Part shown: piece by piece, positions 10,845-17,890 of the stretch
Numbering within the stretch: position 1 is the stretch's first letter
How the letters are laid out: each line of letters begins with the position of its first letter
NCBI RefSeq assembly: GCF_008705135.1
Contig: NZ_CP023694.1
Location: 8,593,001 to 8,657,000 of the forward strand
DNA: 64,000 bases
Source of the DNA: Streptomyces coeruleorubidus
GTDB taxonomy: Bacteria > Actinomycetota > Actinomycetes > Streptomycetales > Streptomycetaceae
Direction: 5' to 3'
Program-made: the position numbers and the translations under genes
The notes under the pieces: model-generated
What the model was told of the DNA's origin: nothing
Seen by the model: the letters and a program-made list of their open reading frames with translations, nothing else
The model's database searches: none

Positions 10845-12263
10845 TTGAGTCACAAGCGAATTCCGAAGCGCAAGGCCGCGATAGCGGCGGGCAGCGTGGT
10901 GGCGCTCGGCGCGGCCGCGATCCTGCTCCCCAACGCCAACGCGTCGCAGGACGGTTCGTCCGACGACGCGGCGGCCGCGCCGAAGACCCTGAAGGCGGGC
11001 GACGCCTCGGATCTCGCCTCGCAGCTCTCCGGGCTCCTCGGTGAGGCGTTCGGCGGCTCCTACTACGACAGCGACAGCCAGCAGCTCGTCGTCAACGTCG
11101 TACCGGGCGACAACAACAACGTGATCGTGCAGGCGAAGGCGGCGGGCGCGAAGGTCCGCGAGGTCGACAACAGCTGGTCGGAGCTCCAGGGCGGGGCGCA
11201 GACCCTGAAGTCGGACGCGACCATCGCGGGCACCTCGTGGGCGATCGACCCGCGCACCAACAAGCTCCTGGTGACGGCCGACAGCACCGTCACCGGCGCC
11301 AAGTGGGACAGACTGGAGTCCACCGTGCAGAGCCTCGGCTCCGGCATGGCGACCCTCAAGAAGTCCGCGGGCACCTTCAAGCCGTTCGTCTCGGGCGGTG
11401 ACGCCATCTTCGCGGGCGGCTCGCGCTGCTCCCTCGGCTTCAACGTCACCGCCGGCGACGGCTCGCCGGCCTTCCTGACGGCCGGTCACTGCACCCTCGG
11501 CGGCAACGAGTGGTCGGACACGCAGGGCGGCCAGCCGATCGCCACCGTCGACCAGTCGACCTTCCCCGGCGACGGCGACTTCGCACTCGTGAAGTACGAC
11601 GACCCGGCGACCGAGGCGCCCAGCGAGGTCAACACCGGCGACCAGACCGTCCAGATCACCGAGGCCGCGGAGGCGACCGTCGGCCAGGAGGTCTTCCGGA
11701 TGGGCAGCACCACCGGGCTCGCCGACGGCCAGGTCCTCGGACTCGACGCCACGGTGAACTACCCCGAGGGCACCGTCACCGGCCTCATCCAGACCAACGT
11801 CTGTGCCGAGCCCGGCGACAGCGGCGGCTCGCTGTTCACCCAGGACGGTCTCGCGATCGGCCTGACCTCGGGCGGCAGCGGCGACTGCACGGTCGGCGGC
11901 GAGACGTTCTTCCAGCCGGTGACCACCGCCCTGGAGGCGGTCGGCGCGACCCTCGGCGCGGGCGGCGCGGCCGGCGGCGCGGGTGAAGAGGCCGGTGCCG
12001 GCGAGGAAGCCGGTGCGGGCGAGGACGCCGGCGCAGGTGCCGGTGAGGAAGCGGGCGCCGGTGAGGAGGCCGGAGCCGGCGGCGAGGCCGGTGCTGGTGC
12101 GGGCGAGGAAGCCGGTGCCGGTGAAGAGGCCGGTGCCGGTGCCGGTGCTGGTGCCGGTGCCGGTGAGCAGGCCGGAGGCGAGGACGCGGGCGCCGGAGCC
12201 GGCGCCGGTCAGGACACGGGCCAGGAGGTCGGGGACGACTCCGGTCTGACCGAGTCCCGCTGA
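10845..12263 (+). CDS. Secreted S1 family (streptogrisin/alpha-lytic type) serine protease with Glu-Ala-Gly tail
   Basis: Extracellular chymotrypsin-fold protease of 472 residues. I chose TTG 10845 because AGGAGGAGAG sits directly upstream and the next residues (S-H-K-R-I-P-K-R-K) give a proper signal-peptide n-region. A propeptide covers about residues 35-180. The catalytic domain has His215 (L-T-A-G-H-C), Asp245 (G-D-F-A-L-V) and Ser326 (P-G-D-S-G-G), plus paired Cys. From residue 371 to the end is a low-complexity acidic tail made of E-E-A-G-A-G units. It is divergent from the NHLP precursor operon; a role in processing that peptide is speculation. Confidence 0.9.
   Translation: MSHKRIPKRKAAIAAGSVVALGAAAILLPNANASQDGSSDDAAAAPKTLKAGDASDLASQLSGLLGEAFGGSYYDSDSQQLVVNVVPGDNNNVIVQAKAAGAKVREVDNSWSELQGGAQTLKSDATIAGTSWAIDPRTNKLLVTADSTVTGAKWDRLESTVQSLGSGMATLKKSAGTFKPFVSGGDAIFAGGSRCSLGFNVTAGDGSPAFLTAGHCTLGGNEWSDTQGGQPIATVDQSTFPGDGDFALVKYDDPATEAPSEVNTGDQTVQITEAAEATVGQEVFRMGSTTGLADGQVLGLDATVNYPEGTVTGLIQTNVCAEPGDSGGSLFTQDGLAIGLTSGGSGDCTVGGETFFQPVTTALEAVGATLGAGGAAGGAGEEAGAGEEAGAGEDAGAGAGEEAGAGEEAGAGGEAGAGAGEEAGAGEEAGAGAGAGAGAGEQAGGEDAGAGAGAGQDTGQEVGDDSGLTESR
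11970..12235 (+). repeat. Coding minisatellite for the Glu-Ala-Gly tail of the S1 protease
   Basis: Imperfect tandem units such as GGTGAGGAAGCGGGCGCC, encoding E-E-A-G-A-G variants with occasional G-E-D-A-G. The repeat covers roughly the last 90 codons of the protease gene, and copy number is likely to vary between strains. Confidence 0.75.
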
Positions 12264-12334
12264 CCCGAGAACGTCGGCAGCCTGTCCGACGCCGCCGGTC
12301 CGGTTCCGCCCCCTTCCTGGCGGGACCGGGCCGG

Positions 12335-12555
12335 CCCACGGGCGTTTCGGCCGCCGACTGGGCTGAGCCGCGGTTCCGGGCTGATGGCGCCCACGGGCGT
12401 TTCGGCCGCCGACTGGGCTGAGCCGCAGTTCCGGGCTGATGGCGCCCACCGGTGTTCCCGGCCGCCGACCGGGCCGAGCCGCGGTTCCGGGCCGTTGGCG
12501 TCCATCGCGTTCCCGGCCGCCGAGCGGCTTGAGGCGCGTTCGGGCGGGTCCTGGT
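12335..12555. repeat. Four tandem non-coding repeats of about 55 bp
   Basis: Units begin with CCCACGGGCGTTTCGGCC or a variant at 12335, 12390, 12445 and 12501; a degenerate fifth begins near 12564. Copies 1 and 2 are nearly identical and later ones drift. A 55-bp period is not a multiple of three, so this is not a coding repeat. It fills the gap of 435 bp between the convergent S1 protease and phosphatase genes, which otherwise holds only the terminator at 12629-12658. Confidence 0.8.
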
Positions 12556-12628
12556 CGGCGGCGCCCACCGGCGTTAGAAGCCGCCCCGGCCCGAGCCGCG
12601 CTCATGCGGTTCCGGCCGGCGGTGGACC

Positions 12629-12658
12629 GGGCCGGCCCTCCGGCGGGAGGGCCGGCCC
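12629..12658. terminator. Perfect 13-bp bidirectional terminator hairpin
   Basis: GGGCCGGCCCTCC (12629-12641), loop GGCG, and the exact complement at 12646-12658, followed by TT. It lies between the convergent S1 protease and SpoIIE-type phosphatase genes and can serve both. Confidence 0.8.
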
Positions 12659-12698
12659 TTCCGCGCGCCGGAGGGGTCCGCAGGAGAACGTCCGGGCC

Positions 12699-14891
12699 CT
12701 ATCCGACGGCCCTGAGCAGCAACAGGGCGATGTCGTCGAGCCGTTCCTCCCCGTCCGTGCGGTGGGGTTCCTGGCGGACGAGGCTGTCGGCCAGTTCGTC
12801 CAGCGGCTGGTCCCCGGCGTCGGCCAGGCGGCGGCCCAGGCCCGCGAGGGCCTCCTCGAAGTCGGTTCCGGGGGACTCGACCAGCCCGTCGGTGTAGAGG
12901 ACGAGCAGGGAGCCGGGGGCGAGGGCCACCTCCGTCGTCGGGTACACCGCGGAGGCGTCGATGCCCAGCAGCGGGCCCCCTGCCAGGTCGAGGACGCGCA
13001 CCCGCCCGTCCGGACGTCTCAGCAGCGGTGGCGGATGACCCGCCCGGGACATCACGGCCCGGCCGTGCGCCGGGTCCAGGCGCAGGTACAGGCAACTGGC
13101 GAACAGGTCGGCCCCCAGGTCGAGCAGCAGCCGGTTGGTGCTGCGCATGACCTCCTCGGGAGCCTGGCCTACGGCCGTGTACGCGCGCACCGCGGTGCGG
13201 ACCTGCCCCATCAGCCCGGCCGCCGTGACGTTGTGGCCCTGCACGTCCCCGATCACCGCCGCCGCCATCCCCTGGGTGCGCACCAGGTCGTAGAAGTCGC
13301 CGCCGATGTCCATGCCCTGCGTGGCCGGCACATAGCGGGCGGCCGCCTCGATGCCGGGCAGCGACGGCAGGGAGTGCGGCAGCAGCGCCTCCTGGAGGCC
13401 GTGCGCGAGCCGGTGCTTGGCGTCGTAGAGCAGCGCCCGCTCCAGTGCCTGGGCGATCAGCCCGGCCAGGCTGGTCATCACCGCCCGCTCCTCCGTCGGG
13501 AAGTGGTGCGGCTCGGCGTAGGAGAGCACGCACGTCCCCACCGGCCGGCCCTGGGCGATCAGCGGCAGATACGCCCAGGCCGCGAACCCGTCGGGCGTGG
13601 CGACCCGCGCCGGGTAGAGGCGCTCAAGCTGGTCCTGCGACTCGAAGAAGGCCGGCACGCCCGTGCGCAGCACCTGTGTACCGGGAGTGGGCTCGGTCAG
13701 CGGCATCCCGTCGAACCGTTCCACCACGGCCGCGTCCCGGTACCCGCGGTGCCCGAGCACCCGCAGCCGGTTCGCCCGCGAGCCCAGCACGACCAGGGCC
13801 TGGCTGCCCACGGCCGGGGCGATCTCGTCCGCGACGAGCTGCACCACGTCCTGCACCCCCACCGCCTCGGTGAGCGCGCTGGCCAGGTCCAGCACCTGTG
13901 ACATGGTGACCAGCCGGGTCGGCGTCCCGTCGGGCGGCGGAGCGGCCCGGTTCATCTCCGCCACGGCCCGGGACCTGGTGATCCGGACGCTGAGGCCCGT
14001 GGTGCTCGGATACAGCCGGAACGACAGCCACTCGCCGGGCGGGCGCAGCGCCACGAACGAGGCGGTGTGCTGGCTCATCAGCGCTGCCCGGTAGCGGTCC
14101 TCGTACACCGGGTCGTTGAGCCACGGCACCGACGCCCACAGCTGCGTGCCGAGCAGCCGGCTGACCGGGACGTTCAGCAGCTCGGCCGCCGCCGCGTTGA
14201 CGAAGCCGATCCGCCCATGCAGATCCAGCGAGACCAGCCCGTAGGGCAGCCGGCTCACCATCCGGGCCGCCTCGACCGTGCCGAGCGTGCCGGCCATACC
14301 GCCCACCAGGGGCGAGGCGACCAGATCGGTCTCGGGATGCGGCGGGATGCTGTGCTCGGCGGCCCGCTCCAGCCGGACCGCCAGCCGGCCGCAGGCCGCG
14401 GTCAGGCCATCGCGCTCCCGGTCGGACAGCTCCTGCGGATGCCCGCCCGGCCAGGTCACGAACACCGCGCCGTACACGGTGGACTCGGTGGCCACCGGCA
14501 CCGCCGCCAGGGCGAACGGATAGGGCAGCACCACGGCGATCCGCGGATAGTGGCGGGCCATCTCCTCCTCGCCGCCGACCCACACCAGCCTGCGCTCGCG
14601 CGCCGCGTCGGCGACCGGGATCGGCGAGCTCAGCCCCACCCGCTCCCAGGGCGCCGCGAACGCCCGGGGCAGCCCCGCCATCACCGCCATCTCCAGCACC
14701 GGCTGGTCCTGCGCCAGCAGGTAGACCGCGCCGGAGTGGGCGTGCACCTCGTCCATCATCGAGGCCAGCGCCAAGGACAGCAGAGGCCGGCCGACCGGCG
14801 TCCTGGCGGCCGCCGGCGCCTGCGCGGACGACTGTCCGTCGGACACGCCGACCACCTCCTCGCACGGCCGCGCGACCGGGCCCACGAACAA
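12699..14891 (-). CDS. GAF/PAS-SpoIIE-type PP2C protein phosphatase
   Basis: Sensor phosphatase of up to 730 residues. An N-terminal GAF-like region (about 45-190) is followed by a PAS domain (about 205-310), a second GAF (about 335-490) and a C-terminal SpoIIE/PP2C domain (515-730). The metal-binding motifs G-G-D-F-Y-D, G-D-V-Q-G-H-N, T-D-G-L-V-E and D-D-I-A-L-L are intact. Such enzymes dephosphorylate anti-anti-sigma factors. There is no HATPase_c domain, unlike the relative at 22708. The start could be TTG 14891 (RBS GGGAGGAG) or GTG 14846 (RBS GAGGAGG). It flanks amfR divergently, across a 281-bp gap. Confidence 0.88.
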   Translation of the reverse strand: MFVGPVARPCEEVVGVSDGQSSAQAPAAARTPVGRPLLSLALASMMDEVHAHSGAVYLLAQDQPVLEMAVMAGLPRAFAAPWERVGLSSPIPVADAARERRLVWVGGEEEMARHYPRIAVVLPYPFALAAVPVATESTVYGAVFVTWPGGHPQELSDRERDGLTAACGRLAVRLERAAEHSIPPHPETDLVASPLVGGMAGTLGTVEAARMVSRLPYGLVSLDLHGRIGFVNAAAAELLNVPVSRLLGTQLWASVPWLNDPVYEDRYRAALMSQHTASFVALRPPGEWLSFRLYPSTTGLSVRITRSRAVAEMNRAAPPPDGTPTRLVTMSQVLDLASALTEAVGVQDVVQLVADEIAPAVGSQALVVLGSRANRLRVLGHRGYRDAAVVERFDGMPLTEPTPGTQVLRTGVPAFFESQDQLERLYPARVATPDGFAAWAYLPLIAQGRPVGTCVLSYAEPHHFPTEERAVMTSLAGLIAQALERALLYDAKHRLAHGLQEALLPHSLPSLPGIEAAARYVPATQGMDIGGDFYDLVRTQGMAAAVIGDVQGHNVTAAGLMGQVRTAVRAYTAVGQAPEEVMRSTNRLLLDLGADLFASCLYLRLDPAHGRAVMSRAGHPPPLLRRPDGRVRVLDLAGGPLLGIDASAVYPTTEVALAPGSLLVLYTDGLVESPGTDFEEALAGLGRRLADAGDQPLDELADSLVRQEPHRTDGEERLDDIALLLLRAVG

Positions 14892-15043
14892 ATCTCCTCC
14901 CTGGCGGCCCGTCGCGCACGACGAGCGGCACGGGGACGAACCTGGTTACCGTCGGTCACAGACCCACGGGCACCGTTGGGGGCGCCCGCGTACCCCGACC
15001 GCCGCGACCCATGCCGCCGAAGTCGAAGCGCGGTGGGGTGTAT

Positions 15044-15064
15044 GGGCGCCGCACGTGCGCCCCC
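15044..15064. promoter_or_regulatory. Imperfect palindrome upstream of amfR
   Basis: GGGCGC-C-GCACGTGC-GCCCC, centred on CACGTG, with weaker matching arms further out (GGTG...CACC). It lies about 110 bp before the amfR start, in the divergent gap with the phosphatase gene. It may be an operator; no binding protein is assigned. Confidence 0.35.
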
Positions 15065-15172
15065 ACGCACCCTGATGGCCGGTTCTCCGCGCCCACGCAG
15101 GGTCACGGTCGCGAACAATGGGGCACGCGCTCAACACGACGAGGTGGCGTACGACGAGCCGAGGGGGTGGCA

Positions 15173-15781
15173 GTGATCCGGGTGCTTCTGGTGCACGACG
15201 AGTGTCTGGTGCGATCGGTGCTGGCGGAGTGGCTGCGGGGGGAGTCCGATCTCGTGGTGCACGACACGTCGTGGCGAGGCGCTCCCGGACTGCTGCCGTC
15301 CGCGCGGCCGGACGTCTGCGCGGCGGACCTGGAGTGCGCGGACTCCTACGGCATCCCGCCACTGGGCGAGCTGTGCCGGCCGGGCCCGGACCGGACGCGC
15401 CCGCGCCTGCTCGTGCTCGCCACCGCGAACAGGCCCGGACTGCTGAAACGGGCGGCCGAGGCGGGGGCGCTCGGCTACGTCGACAAGGAGGGTTCGCCGC
15501 AGAACCTGCTGCGCGGAATCCGCCGGGTCGCCCAGGGGGAACGTTTCGTCAACGACTCGCTGGGGTTCGGTTTCCTCAAGGCGGCCGAGATGCCGCTGAC
15601 CCGCAGAGAGCTGAGCGTGTTATCCCTCGCGGCCGAGGGAGCCTCCATCGCGGAGATCGCCGGGAGCCTGCACCTGTCCCACGGGACCGTGCGCAACTAC
15701 ATGGCGGCCATCACCCGCAAGACCGGGGCCCGCAACCGCATCGACGCGATCCGCATCTCGCAGGGACAGGGCTGGCTCTGA
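15173..15781 (+). CDS. amfR: AmfR/RamR-type response regulator (LuxR-type HTH), TTA codon
   Basis: Transcription factor of 202 residues: a receiver domain (about 1-115) with the phospho-acceptor Asp in C-A-A-D-L-E and the conserved Lys in Y-V-D-K-E-G, then a LuxR-type HTH (about 140-200, L-T-R-R-E-L-S-V-L...). It has no neighbouring kinase. Position next to the amfTSBA operon and convergent with amfA identifies it as the AmfR/RamR activator of that operon. The start is GTG 15173 (RBS GAGGGGG), with GTG 15167 also possible. Codon 150 (15620-15622) is TTA, so translation should depend on the bldA tRNA. Its last 162 bp overlap amfA on the other strand. Confidence 0.88.
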   Translation: MIRVLLVHDECLVRSVLAEWLRGESDLVVHDTSWRGAPGLLPSARPDVCAADLECADSYGIPPLGELCRPGPDRTRPRLLVLATANRPGLLKRAAEAGALGYVDKEGSPQNLLRGIRRVAQGERFVNDSLGFGFLKAAEMPLTRRELSVLSLAAEGASIAEIAGSLHLSHGTVRNYMAAITRKTGARNRIDAIRISQGQGWL

Positions 15782-17890
15782 CCGCCGCCGGGACGGTGCG
15801 GGCGCCCAGCTCCCGACGAGGTCCCGGTACAGCGCCGAGGACCGCATCAGCTCCTCGTGGCCGCCGCAGGCCGCGCTCCGGCCGTCCATGACCAGCACAC
15901 GGCCGGCGCGGCGGGCCGAGCTGACGCGGTGGGCGACGACCACCAGGGTCCCGCCCGGCCGCGCGGCGAAGGCCCGCTCGGCGCGCTCCTCCGCCTCGGC
16001 GTCCAGATGGCAGGTCGCCTCGTCGAGCAGGGCGAGCGGGGCATACGACAGATAGGCCCGGGTCAGCGCGACCAGTTGCCGTTCGCCGGCCGACAGGGCG
16101 GCCGGATCGACCCGGGCGCCGAGGCCGCCGAGCCGGCCGGCCAGCGGGGCGAGGCCGACCGCCCCGGCCGCGGCCAGCAGTTCCTCCTCGGGCACCGGCT
16201 CCGGGCGCAGGTACGCGAGGTTCTCGGCCAGCGTGCCGCCGAAGACGTACGCCTCCTGCGGGATGAGCACCCGGGCAGCGGCCGCCTCCGGCCCGGGCAC
16301 GGGGTGTCCGCCCACGGCGATGGTGCCCCGGTCCGGTGTGAGAAGCCCCGCCACGAGGGCGGTGAGCGTGGACTTGCCGGCACCGCTGGGACCGACGACG
16401 GCCAGGTGTGAGCCGGCCGGGAGCGTCAGGTCGAGGTCCTCGACGACGGGGGTGCCGGCGGGGCCGTAGGCGAAGGTGACGGAGGAGAGGGACAGGGCTG
16501 GGGGAGAGGGGGCGGGCGGCGAATCGCCGGCGGGGGTGGTCCGGCCGTCGGCGGTAGGGGTGCGGGAGGTGCCGTCGGATGCGGTGGGGGTGCGGGGTGT
16601 GCCGTCGGATGCCGGTGCGGTGGGCGTGTGGAGTGTGCCGTCGGGGGCCCGTACGGCTCCCGGGAGTCCGCCGCGGGGCCTGTCGGCGCGGGTGCCGGGA
16701 GCGGGGCGGGGATCCGGGTGCTGCTGTGCCGTGTCCGGGGGGCGTTGCTCCGCGCGTGGGTTCGTCGTGTCTGCGGGGCGTTGCTCCGCGCGTGGGTTCG
16801 TCGTGTCTGCGGGGCGTTGTCCCGCACTCCCGTTCGTCGTGTCCGCGCGGCGTTGCCCCGCACTCCCGTTCGTCGTGTCCGCGGGCCGCCCGTCCGTCCG
16901 CGACCGCGTTCCGTCGCCGCCCGTGCCGTCGGTCTCGGCGGAACCCGCCGGGGCGAGCCTGCGCAGCACCACCGTCAGGCGGGAGCCGCTGGTGCCCAGG
17001 CCGTGGATCAGGTTGCGCAGGGCGGGCAGCAGGGACTGGGTGACGTAGGCGAGGGCGCCGACCAGGGCGCCGGTGGTGACACCGTGGGCCAGGAGCCACG
17101 GGGCGGTGGCGAGCAGCAGCACGATCGGGAGCTGGCCGCCGAGCGCCAGGGACGCCACGCGCAGTACGCCCCAGTGGGCCAGGGAGCGTGCCGCCCGGAA
17201 CTCCGCCTCGACCCGTTCGCCGGTGGCGGCGGCGAGGTGTGCCTCGGCGCCGGTCGCCGTGATGTCCCGCAGGCCCGGGCAGATGGTGCCCAGGTGTCCC
17301 GCGAGGGCCTCGTCGGCGACGAGGAACGCCTGCTGCCGCCGGGCGAGCGGCCGCAGTGTCACCGCGAACAGCGCCACCCCCGCGGCCAGGGGCGGCCCGA
17401 CGACCAGCAGGAGCGGCGGGGCGAGCGTGAACAGCCCGGCCAGGGCACCGGCGGCGGTGAACACGAAGGAGCGGGAGACCATGACCAGCCCGGCGAAGGT
17501 GTCCCGCGCGATCTCCACCTGCTGGGTGAGCCCGGACAGGGAACCCGCGTCACCGGTCCGCACTCCGCGCGCGACCACCCGCTCCACGAGCCGGTCCCGG
17601 AACGGTTCGACCAGCGCGGCGACGGCCGCGTACACCCGTGCGGTCCCGTACGCCCCGGCCAGGACACCGACACCGGCCACCGCCAGCCAGGCCAGCCCGA
17701 CATCCGGCCGCCCTCGCAGGAACCCGTCGTCCAGGGCGCGGGCGGGCCCGTACCCGATGAGGAAGGTCTGCCCGGTCTCCAGCACCGACCAGGCGGTGAG
17801 CCGCAGCAGGACCCGCCACCGGGCCAGCAGGAACCGCAGGCCACGCGAAGGCAGTCCGCCCCGCACGGGGCTGTCCGTCATGCCCGTCAT
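15620..17890 (-). CDS. amfA: AmfA/RamB-type ABC exporter with repeat-bearing linker
   Basis: Membrane-ATPase half transporter, 756 residues against about 600-640 expected. Residues 1-315 are the membrane domain; 315-462 are a hydrophilic linker with four 12-residue repeats (A-D-T-T-N-x-x-A-x-Q-R-P, 336-384) and further T-P-T-A units; the ATPase has Walker A G-P-S-G-A-G-K-S-T (500-508), an altered signature L-S-A-G-E (599-603), and L-A-L-L-D-E. The last ~55 residues lie antisense to amfR, and the first stop in frame is TAA at 15620-15622. The start ATG 17890 overlaps the amfB stop (ATGA). It exports the AmfS peptide with AmfB. Confidence 0.85.
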   Translation of the reverse strand: MTGMTDSPVRGGLPSRGLRFLLARWRVLLRLTAWSVLETGQTFLIGYGPARALDDGFLRGRPDVGLAWLAVAGVGVLAGAYGTARVYAAVAALVEPFRDRLVERVVARGVRTGDAGSLSGLTQQVEIARDTFAGLVMVSRSFVFTAAGALAGLFTLAPPLLLVVGPPLAAGVALFAVTLRPLARRQQAFLVADEALAGHLGTICPGLRDITATGAEAHLAAATGERVEAEFRAARSLAHWGVLRVASLALGGQLPIVLLLATAPWLLAHGVTTGALVGALAYVTQSLLPALRNLIHGLGTSGSRLTVVLRRLAPAGSAETDGTGGDGTRSRTDGRPADTTNGSAGQRRADTTNGSAGQRPADTTNPRAEQRPADTTNPRAEQRPPDTAQQHPDPRPAPGTRADRPRGGLPGAVRAPDGTLHTPTAPASDGTPRTPTASDGTSRTPTADGRTTPAGDSPPAPSPPALSLSSVTFAYGPAGTPVVEDLDLTLPAGSHLAVVGPSGAGKSTLTALVAGLLTPDRGTIAVGGHPVPGPEAAAARVLIPQEAYVFGGTLAENLAYLRPEPVPEEELLAAAGAVGLAPLAGRLGGLGARVDPAALSAGERQLVALTRAYLSYAPLALLDEATCHLDAEAEERAERAFAARPGGTLVVVAHRVSSARRAGRVLVMDGRSAACGGHEELMRSSALYRDLVGSWAPAPSRRRSEPALSLRDADRVDAVAGPGLAGDGRHVVAHGPVGQVQAPGDLRDGGSLGREG
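16741..16884. repeat. Four tandem 36-bp repeats inside amfA
   Basis: Units starting GGCGTTGCTCCGCGCGTGGG, two of one type followed by two of a second type (GGCGTTGTCCCGCACTCCCG). Each encodes 12 residues of the membrane-to-ATPase linker, so frame is kept when copy number changes. Confidence 0.85.

Noticed and set aside
12335..12555. 55-bp repeats as a CRISPR array or origin iterons
   Set aside because: No unique spacers, no cas or replication genes, and the copies decay along the array. It is better described as a minisatellite.
16741..16884. Regular 36-bp repeats resembling a CRISPR array
   Set aside because: They are directly tandem without spacers, lie in frame inside amfA, and encode 12-residue units. 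There are no cas genes.
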